64,000 bases of DNA from Piscicola geometra (Eukaryota > Annelida > Clitellata > Hirudinida > Piscicolidae): contig OX030957.1 in NCBI GenBank assembly GCA_943735955.1, positions 4,783,801 to 4,847,800 on the forward strand. The letters run 5' to 3'. Within the stretch, counting starts at the first letter, position 1; each line of letters starts with the position of its first letter. The translations under genes and the position numbers were made by a program. Below the pieces are notes generated by a model, which saw only the letters and a list, made by a program, of their open reading frames with translations, had not been told where the DNA came from and ran no database searches. Positions 1-10,731 of the stretch are shown piece by piece.

Positions 1-65
1 ATGAACACTTCCACAACATTCCATGTATAACGCGCACTAAGCGTACCAAAAAACACTCTCATCAG

Positions 66-849
66 GGGCAAGGGGGACTACTACCGCTTGGGTCACGGCA
101 CAGACGCCCACGTGCGACGGCCACAGGTGGTTGAGGCGCTGAGACCCTTCAGGGTGGTGCATGTAGCGGTCGGAGCCCTGCATTGCCTGGCCGTCACCGA
201 TCAGGGAAAGGTGCGAGGTTTTTTGGGTTTAATTTTTTAGAATTTATGTTTTAGTATTGTGTTTTTTTTATTGATATTCTGGTTTATTTGGATCTATTGA
301 TGGAATATTTTTTATTGTTCATTTTACTTGAGAAGCTGGTGCACGGATATTTTAATTTTTATCAATTTTTTTATCTGGCCTTAATACAAGTGTATTCAAA
401 GAATACCTGAACGCGAGTTACGAACATCCCAAGCACCGAACCACTCTCAGGTGTTCTCGTGGGGAGACAACGACCACGGCCAGCAGGGCAACGGCACCAC
501 CTTGGTGAACAAGAAGCCCACGCTGGTGCATGGACTGGAAGGCCATAAGATCACCAAGGTATGGTCCATCAGTATCCCCCACGAACCGGCGTCCACTCGT
601 TTTCCGTCGTATCTGCCATTATAATTGAATTAAAGCTACTATTTTTGAAACTAGGAATAAATGAATTTTGTTTGAAAAAAATTGGGAAAAAAAATCTTTA
701 AAATAAATTGCTTCTACTGCTGCTTATTCAGGTAGCGTGTGGCTCATCGCATTCAATGGTGTGGAGTACGGTAGACACGAGCCACCCCTACAGCCAGCAA
801 CCACTGCACTTCAACCCTGCCAAGGACCCTCTGGGCGCCTCACTACTCG
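66..849 (+). other. HERC2: HERC2 exons: last blades of an RCC1-like domain (RLD2 equivalent)
   Basis: Exons 66-210, 451-558 and 732-849. The translation shows classic RCC1 blade motifs: [13 protein letters not shown] with [17 protein letters not shown], then [15 protein letters not shown] with [15 protein letters not shown]. It then passes into the family-specific DPLGAS segment that follows the second RLD of HERC2. The third exon is taken to end at 849 because the phase then joins the exon at 1441. The reading frame also stays open rightward into a GAT repeat, so a later donor inside the repeat (GTATGATG) is an alternative. Confidence 0.85.
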
Positions 850-1121
850 GTTATTCGAGGGGTCTTTTGACCTTTTATCTAAATTTCTCGAGGATGAAGA
901 TGATGATGATGATGATGATGATGATGAGGATGATGATGATGATGAGGATGATGATGATGATGATGACGATGATTATGTATGATGATGATGATGATGATGA
1001 TTATGTATGATGATGATGATGTATGATGATGATGATGTATGATGATGATGATGATTATGATTATTATGATTATGATGATGTATGATGATGACGATGATGA
1101 TGATGATGATGATGATGATGT

Positions 1122-1163
<42 letters not shown>

Positions 1164-1230
1164 TATGATGATGATGTATGATGATGATGATGATGATGTA
1201 TGATGATGCTGATGATGATGATGATGATGT

Positions 1231-1269
<39 letters not shown>

Positions 1270-4200
1270 TATGATGATTAGAGGGTTGCGTCAAAATGGT
1301 CCTTTGTTGCTTCAATTATTTTGATTTTATAAATAACTGTTCAAAAATGCATCACATTATAATTCATATTCACATATAAAGTTTTCGATATTTTCAATTA
1401 GAATTTCCAAAATGTAATCTCATCCATTTTAAACCAACAGAAACTGAATACGATAGTGACACCGCGAAGAGTGCAGGCTCCCACGACCACAACGACTATG
1501 CCACCGCCACCACCACTACCACCACCGCCCACAACAGACACAAGCAGGCAGACACCAGCCTTGGCACGGGTCTCTTGGATCTCACCCAGATGACACTGTC
1601 TTTCCAGTACAGACTTGACAAGTATATTGCTGTCAACAACTTTCTGCAGGCTCTCAAGATACACATGGCTAGGTGAGAAGAAAAATATTTTTACTTATTA
1701 AAATATTTTATCATTTTATTTTTTTATGATGATTTATTATTTTTGGTGTGTTTGAAAAATTGATGAATTATGTTTTCGAAAAGGGTATCAAAAAGTTAAA
1801 AGTTTGTTTGAAATATAATTTTCATTCTTTTTTATTAATATTTTTTAATGGGTAATTCAATATTTCTTCCAAAACAGGAGAGCTGTGGTCGAGTCACTCA
1901 GGGTGGTGGAAGAGGCTTCAAGCATTCCTGACACAGACTCTTTTAATGAATCAATTAAAAAAGACACATCATCACCATCGCAGTCATCATCATCTTCGTC
2001 GTCGTCATCTTCAGAATCACCAATTTCATCTCTGGGAGACTCCGAGTTTATTTCAGATGTGGACAGAGAAGGGATTGTAGGTGTTGATGATGTTTATGGG
2101 ATTGATCATTTGGGAGATTATGTCGATGTATCTGGTGAAGATGATGATGAGGGTGATGATGATAGTAATGAGGAAGAAGATAAAGGGATGGAGTTGCTGG
2201 AGAAACAAGAGTCTGAATTCGAGGTGGAGAAGGGGGGAAGGAGAGCTGCAGCGAGTTCAATCGCCATCTCAATCTCTTGCCCGCAGTTTGATGAAGTGGA
2301 AGGGAATCTTGAAAGAGGAAAGGATGCACAGCGAGGGAATAGGAGCGATGAGTTGTATATTGAGGATGAAGGGGGGTCGAGGGAGATGGGTGCTGAGGCT
2401 GTGAGCTCCGATGGAAGCGATGGAGATGATAAAGACTTGCATAAAGAAGGCGATGTTGAAGGATATCTTGGAGTGAAAACAGCAGGAGGGGGGGTAGGGA
2501 GGCGTGTTAGAGGGGGTGGTTTGGAAGATACTGAAGAAGATTCAAGCGTTAGATTTTGTTTTTAAGATTAGTATTGTTAAGACAGAATTATTCTTTAAAA
2601 AAGTTTTTATTTGAAAAACAATAGAATATAGTACTGTCAAGGCACAGTCATTTCAAATGATGTATTTCCGCAGAGTGATGAAGCAATGTGCTACTCTGGA
2701 GAAGACAACGTCGCATCAGCACCATCTTCACCACCTACCTCACCACCAACTTCACCACGCACATCACCACCCAGCTCACTTCCACCCACATCACTACCTC
2801 TCTCACCATCAAGCCAACCAGCATCCAAGCCTCAAACACCCCAATTGCACGCTATCCCTCCACCTCATCCGTCCACCCTGGACACTTTCTCATCACGCCT
2901 CGGTCTGCACGAGGCGAGGATGCTGGTCGACTTGCTGAAACTCTCACTCGCTTCCAGGGTCTTTGCCACCTCAGCCACCGACGTCCTCTCCTCTCTGCTC
3001 CATCAACTCGCTGCACGCATCCCTCAAGTTCGATATTTTTTGGCGTTTTATAAATTTTTTTTATTTAATTTTGGGTTATGCACTAATTAATGATTTTTTC
3101 CCTTATATAATTGGTACTTAATTAAAATTAAGCCTATAATACGTAATATTATACAATTTTAACATAGTTCTCCAGCGAGTTTAAATCCACTTTCACTATT
3201 TCCCCCCCCTCCCCCCCCCCCCACTAAATCCGCTCGAAATAGACGGCCGAGATGTTGTTGGAGTTGTGCGTCACAGAGATGGAGGACTACTCAAGCAACA
3301 GCAGCAGCGGCAGCGGCGGTGGCAAGGGCTACCTCAAGTGCTACAACATGCAGCCTCTCACCCGTGAAAGTCCGCACCCCTACAGTGAAAAGTCCAACTT
3401 ATCTGGCTGTGTCGAAATACCCGGTCGGTTGGTTCTCAATTCGGACTTTTTTACGTTTGAGATTAATTTTGCAGATTTTGGAAATGACTATTAAAGCAAT
3501 CGTAATCGCTAAAACATCATCATCATCATCGTCATCATCATAAACATCATCATCATAAACATCATCATCATCGTCATCATCGTCATCATCATCAGGAGCG
3601 ACGGGCCTGAAGGTGGAGTTCGACAGTCAGTGCTCGATGGAGAAGAAGGGAGCGGTCTTGATCATCATGGACTCGCACATGAAGATCGTGTCTATTCGAT
3701 CAGGTGGTGATGATGATGATGATGCTGATGGTGGTGGTGAAGAGGAGGAGGGTGGCGATGATGATGATGATGGTGGTGGTGGTGGTGATGAGGATGATGA
3801 TGATGATGTTGATAATGATGATGATGATGATAATGATGATTACTCTATCTTCTTCATATCATACCGACCACCTTCAAACACACCATAGCACATCCACCAT
3901 TCAGCAACCACTCCACTTTTCAACACACCATAACCTACAGCACGAAGCCACACCACCACCTTCACACACCATTCAACAACCACCATAGCCTACAACAACC
4001 ACCACCTCCACACCATCATATTCTACAGCAAGCACCATTCAACAATCACAACCACCACCAAAGGCAAGAAAGCCTCAAACTGGGGCAGTCTCGACGTACA
4101 AGGCAGCAAACTGCACTGGAAGTTCAAGTCGAACGGCAGCGTGCCATCGTGGGGCTGGCGATTTATCGTTCACCCTTACGTCGCATCATCATCATCAGGA

Positions 4201-4764
4201 GCGGTACCAGGATCATCATCATTACCTGCGCAAGAATCGTCATCATCAACATCGTCGTCGTTGACGTCACCTCCGTTCATGCTGTGTTATGATTGGACGA
4301 TTAGCGACCGCAGTCTGATGTCACTTCCCTCGGTCGAGCTCGCGTGCATCCTCCTGCACATCCCTCTCCTACCCCTCCTGCACCGTAATCCACGCCCCGG
4401 TCACCATGATAATGATCATCAGAACCACTTCAACGGTGCTGGTAGTAGTAGTAGTCAGGGTGATGATAGTAGTAGTCTGTGTAGTAACTTGATGGTGAGG
4501 TTGGTGGCGTCGTTAGCTGCCTGTTCTCAAATCAAACATTTAGGTGAGTGCTGGTATGCTCTTTGTGGGATGTTTGCTTATTTGCTCAAAAGATAAAAAA
4601 TTTTTTTTTAATTCTTAAAAATCTTTTTCGACAAAAACGTCACATTAAAAACACACACCCACACACAAAAAAACACCCACATACCACACACAAACACACA
4701 CACACTCACACACAAAAACACACACACTAAACACTTACACCCCCCCCTACACAAACCAACGCTC

Positions 4765-4796
<32 letters not shown>

Positions 4797-7700
4797 CAGA
4801 AGCAGCGCACAAGATATGGGCGTTACAGAGACTCCGACAGTTGGTCAACATGAAGAACAACAGTCTCCTGAGCGTGCAAAGCTTCCCAAGCCTCGGTCAA
4901 CTACTCCGCCGTCTTCCCGCGGTGCTGCGTAGGCAGTATGAATACGAAGACCCCGTGGTGAAGAGCGGCAAACAACTGATGTACAGCCGCTTCTTTAAGG
5001 TTGGAATTTAGGTGACAGAGGAGGTTGATATAGGGTTGAGTTGGGCTGAAAGGGTTTTTTGGGTGGGGGGGAGGTATTTTAGGGTGGGCCATGAAAAAGG
5101 GTTAAGCAGGGAGGGGATTAAGCATTTAAAGCGGGGTTTCGAATTGGTTTAGTGGAATTGTGCGTGGTGTTGCTTGTGTCGTTTGGACTCGTGAGCGAAA
5201 TTTCAACGTAAAATTGAGTCAATGGTCGGGATAAAAAGGTTTTTGTGGATTTCTTTACAGCCAACAATACTAAGGAATCACAAAGTCTTTGGGGTTTTTA
5301 CACAACCAACAATGTTCCAAAAAACCAATAAAAACCTTCTTCAACAATGCATAGAAAACACAATACAGCCTTATATTGAAACCATCAACCCAGGTGTTGG
5401 TAGCATTGGCTTGTGATCTGGGCCTAGACACATTCCTACCGTCTTCCTCACCAGACAAATACGACCAAGGCCAAAACTGGAATTGGTTCCACAAGTACTG
5501 TTTGGCAACACGCACTATAGCCTGTCTCCAGAATAGAAAAGTCGACCTGCCTAAAGAATTCCGCGATGAGGTTGCGAGGAGGGTTGCTGAGGTGGAGGAG
5601 GAGGGAGATGAGGAGGAGGATGAGGATGCTCTTGGTAGTAGTGTCACGACGATTGAGGAGGCTGTGGAAGAGGGAGTAGAGGGAGGAGAAGAAGTTGTGG
5701 ATGGAAAGAAGGATGATGAAAAGTATGGTGATGAGAAAGATAAGTTGGAGTGCTGTGGTGGAGTGTGTAGTGGAGTGTGTAGTGGTGGAGTGTGTAGTGG
5801 TGGAGATTGCAGTGGTGGAGGTTGCAGTGGTGGTGGTCGCAGTGTCAAGAGCAGTTCTTCACTTAAGCCTCATGAGTCACACCTTGTCTTCACCATCCAA
5901 CACGACCAACAACTCTTACACTGGCTCAAAAAGTTGGTATCACGAATTGAGTTCATATTAAAAATTTTAAATTCTTTTAAATCATAATAATAAAAATATT
6001 TTTTTACATTAAAAAATGTATTATTAATTTTTTTGAATTAATTATTTTTATTTAAAATTTAATCATTCATATTTAAAAAATATAATAATTCATATTTATT
6101 ATAAATATCCCCATCCCCATCTCACTCACTATTCTACTTCTGTTTCCTTCACAACACAAAATCACCCAATGAACCAACCCACGCGTATGTCAGACGACCG
6201 AACGACTGGGTGCTATCAAGTAGCAGCATCGGTCAAATCCACGTCTGGGGTCACAACCATCGGGGACAGCTAGGCGGAGTCGAGGGCGCCAAGGTGAAAG
6301 TGCCCTTGGTTTGCGAGGCCCTGTCGATCCTGAGGCCTCAGCAGCTGGCCGGGGGAGAACAGACCTTGTTCGCTGTAACTGCCGATGGAAAGGTGTGTCT
6401 GTGTTGATGGGCGGATGATCGGCTAGAGACGGCGGTGGTAGTATTACGGTGGGGTGTTTGTTTTTTCGTCGAGCGAGAGATGTTTAATTTTTAATGGCCG
6501 TTTTTTGGGGGTTTTTGATTCGTTGACCGAGAGGTGTTAAGTTTTCAATGGGTATTTTCATTCATTGCAGGTTTATGCAGCTGGTTACGGAGCGAGTGGC
6601 CGACTGGGAATAGGCGGTACTGACTCGGTAGCTGTGCTGACACTCCTCGACTCGATCCAACACACCCAGGTCAAGAAAATCTCCGTCAACTCTGGAGGTT
6701 TGGCGTTTTGTTTTGTGCACTTTGAGTTTAAATATTAGAAATTTTTCTTGGAAACATTTATGGATAAATTTTCAAATCAAATTAATCAATTTAACATATT
6801 CTGTTCCAGTTGTTTGTTTCGTACATCTTTAGCTGTTTTCCACAATACAATGCAACTTTAACGAGCGTCTCTAATTTATTCCAATTCATTTCCAATTCAT
6901 TCCAATTCATCTCCAACACCTCCTTACTGCAATTCCCACCATTTCATCCAGGCAAACACTGCCTGGCACTGACGGCAGGGGGGGAGGTGTTCTCGTGGGG
7001 CGAGGGTGAGGATGGCAAACTGGGTCACGGAAACAAAACCTCCCTAGACCGACCCAGAGTCATCGACACGCTGAGGTGAGAGCTACTTTCGGTGTCGCAG
7101 CGTGCATGCAGCGGCTTGGTCGTTTATTCTATCATATTACAGCTTAATATATATTATTTAAAGGGGCCTTGAAGCTCGTTCGGGTTTACGCCACGTATAT
7201 AATACCCGTCGTTGTATTGTATCGTATTGTATTAAACCCACTTTTGTATTTCGTATCCATCACATACATTGTCATTCCCATTCTCACGCACCATCCCCCC
7301 TCCCATTCCCCCCTCCCCTCCCATCCAGGAGTGTCGAGGTTTGCGAGGTGTCGGCAGGGGGAGCCCATAGCGCCTGCATCACCGTCGAGGGCAGGCTCTT
7401 CACATGGGGCAAGGGTCGCTATGGACGCCTGGGTCACGGAGACGGCGAAGACCAGTTGAGGCCCAAGATGGTCTGTGTTTATGTGTGTGTGTTTTTTATG
7501 TTTATATTACACTATCGAGTTGATAGTTAAATTATTGGAATGATAAAATAATAATAATAATAATTTTAATAATAATAATAAATAATAATAACATCGGGTT
7601 TTTATAGTTTTTTCCGCACAAAAGCTTCCTCACGCTCAGGGAATCACGATCGCTTAAGCACCAACCTACCACCACAACCACCATCACCATCCCTCCCACC

Positions 7701-8251
7701 AGGTCGAAGCGTTGAGAGACTACAAAGTGGTCGACGTGGCGTGCGGCAGTGGCGACGCTCAGACGCTGTGCCTCACCTCTGACGGCTCGGTGTGGTCGTG
7801 GGGCGATGGCGATTACGGCAAACTGGGCAGGGGTGGCAGCGAGGGCTGTAAGGTGCCGTTGAAGATCGAATGCTTCCAAGGCCTCGGCGTCGTCAAGGTC
7901 GACTGTGGCTCGCAGTTCTCGGTGACGCTGACCCGGGCTGGATCGGTCTACACGTGGTTTGTGGTGGCGTTTTTATGGGTGTTTTTGGATATATTTTTTG
8001 AGGGTGTTTTTTGTGGGATTTGATTTTTGTTGTTATTGTGTGTGTGGTTTTTGTTGTTTTTTTTGTAAACTGAGTAATATCGTTATCGAGTTTTTTTCAT
8101 TTATCATTGATGCATGCATTCATTCATCGTTCCCACATGTTTTAATCATTCACCACCCATGTATTTATCATTCATCCACCATGCACACACACATGCATCC
8201 ATCAATCACCACACATGCATTCATTATTCATCCATCATGCAGACATTCATT

Positions 8252-8306
<55 letters not shown>

Positions 8307-10640
8307 ATTCACACACACGCACACGTGCATTCACAGGGGTAAGGGGGACTACCATAGACTGGGACATGGCACTGAGGTGCATGTCAGGAGACCCAAGCGT
8401 ATCCTCTCGTTGCAAGGAAAGAAGGTGACGATGATGATAATGGAGATAAGGAAGATGATGATGATGATGATGGAGATAAGGAAGATGATGAGGAGGAGGA
8501 AGAGGAAGAGGAGGATGATGGTGGTGGTGATTGTGATGGTGATAGTAGGGGGTGATAATGATGATGATGATAAGGATGATGATGATGAGGAGGAAGATGA
8601 TAATAAGGATTTTTTCCCATTAATATATTATAAAAAAGTGTCTATAACGGAGTCTTTTTCTAAAATGTTATAGAATATGTATAATAAATCATTATTATTA
8701 TTTTTATTTCTATTTCTATTATTTTTATTATTATTACTATTATTTTTTCAATTATTACTATTATTATTATTTTTATTAATACATTGTATATGCGTTTCAA
8801 TTGTTTTATTGTATAGCATATTCGTCACATCATGATTCCATCCCGGTCTTTCCAGGTGGTGTCGATAGCTTGTGGTTCCCTGCATTGCATCTGTTGCACC
8901 GATGCCGGTGGGTTTTTCCTTTACGATTAGGCTCAATCATCTAATTAATGCTCTTAATTAGTAGTTTAATTGGATTAGTTTAGATTGATGCGAAAGTTGT
9001 GAGATACTTATCTAGAATGAATACAAATACAAACATAAAAATCATTCTTAATTATTATTATTGGTTTATTTTTGTTGTTGTTATTATTATTATCATCATT
9101 ATCATCATCATCATAATCATCATCATCATCATACCATCATCATCATCATCAGGCGAAGTGTACGCGTGGGGTGATAATGACGAGGGGCAGTTGGGTGACG
9201 GCAGCATGAATGCCGTACAGAAGCCAAAGATGGTGGTGGCCCTGCAAGGTGGGGCTGAATGGGAGAGGGGGAGGAGGGAGGGGGACGATGATTGAGTGGG
9301 GGGGGGTTAATGGAGGGTGGATGGGTGGATTGTGAATGTGTGGTGGTGAATAGATTGGGGGGTGGGTGGATTGTGGTGGGTTGTGAATGTGGGTTGCATG
9401 TGTGGTGGATGAATGGGTATATGGTTGGTGGATAGGTCGTGGTGAATGGGTTGTGAATGGGTGGCGGAGGAGTGGTGGAATGATTGTGAGTAAATAGGTG
9501 GGTAGATTGATGAATAAGTTTTAAAGAAATCATCTGATTAAACTTTTCCGGCAATTATTTATATTAAATATTTTGCACCAATCTTCATTTTAAATACCCT
9601 TATCACCTTAAAACCCCCCTTCTTCATCCGCCCTCAACACAACGTCAACCTCGCCTCCCACGTCCCTCCTCAATAGGCAAAAAGATCAACCGCTTGGCCT
9701 GCGGCTCTGCACACAGTCTCGCCTGGTCCACCTCCAAGCCCAACTACTCCGAGAAGCTGCCCAAGCAAGCACCCATTGAGTACAACCTCCTTTCGGTGAG
9801 TTTCGCTGTTTTGTATGTGTGTCTTTGAGGGTGTATTGACTTGTATTGTATTTTATTTGTTTATGTGTATTTATGTATTTTATTTCGTTTATTTATGTGT
9901 ATTTCTGGATTTATTGATTCTTATGCTTTATTTTCACACCTTCAGTAGTATTTAATTATGCTTCTAATTATTTTTATTAAAATAATTCTACTAATTAATT
10001 AATTAATTATTCAATTCAATAATTATTTTCAATTTGGCACTTTTATTCCCACGTACAGAAGGTCAGTCTGAAGGTGGTTCGCAACAGACTGATCCTCCTC
10101 AACTACTTCTCCGAACTCGTGTGTCCCCTCATGCCCATGTTCAACATCCAGCCCCCCTACAACTACAACTACAACAACAATATCCAGCTCCTCTACAACA
10201 ACAACATCAAGTCCACCTACAACTACAATTACAACAATACCCAGCCCCCCTACAACTACATCTACAACTACAACAACAACATCCATTCTTCAAGCAATCG
10301 TTTCGAGCATTCAAACAACAACATCAACAACATCATCGACAACCATAATAGTCATAACAACCATTATGGCCATGCTGATAATCAAACCAATATTCATTAC
10401 CCAAACAACAATTCTACCAACAACAACAACAACAATCATAATAACGATCTTAGTAGCACGGCCAGCAACCAACACACCGACAACAACTTCAAAAGCGGAA
10501 ACAACAAACTCTCAACACTCAAGAAGAAGAAGATGAACAACAACAACAACATCACCATCATCTCGACTAAGAAGCACCACAACATCAACCACCAGTACCA
10601 ACTACTCAGAGATCTAATAGTCTTTTCGGCTAAGGTACTT

Positions 10641-10675
<35 letters not shown>

Positions 10676-10692
10676 TGTCGTCACTATTATTG

Positions 10693-10731
<39 letters not shown>

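Larger units (their letters stand above)
3243..5932 (+). other. HERC2: HERC2 exons: conserved middle region between the RLDs
   Basis: Exons 3243-3423, 3596-3703, 4064-4543, 4800-4999 and 5394-5932. Recognisable HERC2 landmarks are [66 protein letters not shown] and [13 protein letters not shown]. The last exon carries an acidic run (about 5580-5640) and then a Cys-Gly-Ser-rich tract (about 5750-5840) before the conserved HESH and WLKK segments. That insert is unusual and is discussed in the findings. The frame is open through all five exons. Confidence 0.88.
6194..9795 (+). other. HERC2: HERC2 exons: complete RCC1-like domain (RLD3 equivalent)
   Basis: Exons 6194-6392, 6571-6697, 6952-7075, 7329-7470, 7703-7956, 8337-8424, 8856-8907, 9153-9248 and 9677-9795. 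Repeated blade motifs are visible in order: [81 protein letters not shown] and [14 protein letters not shown]. Each is followed by a Gly-rich core segment such as [14 protein letters not shown] or [12 protein letters not shown]. The closing [15 protein letters not shown] segment marks the end of the propeller. RLDs are protein-interaction propellers. Very high conservation here contrasts with the linkers on both sides. Confidence 0.93.

Noticed and set aside
708..1315. Poly-Asp, poly-Met and poly-Ser/His/Ile frames on both strands
   Set aside because: Translations of the GAT/GTAT microsatellite. Only 732-849 is coding, as part of HERC2.
4548..4793. His/Thr-rich and Val/Cys-rich frames
   Set aside because: Both strands of a CA repeat in a HERC2 intron.
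5270..5848. 192-codon reverse frame opposite HERC2
   Set aside because: Shadow of the HERC2 exon 5394-5932. Its Ser/Pro/Thr richness is the complement of the acidic and Cys-Gly coding tracts.
9129..9554. 141-codon reverse frame rich in Pro/Thr/His
   Set aside because: Complement of a GGGTGG-type degenerate repeat in the intron after 9248. No motifs or splice support.
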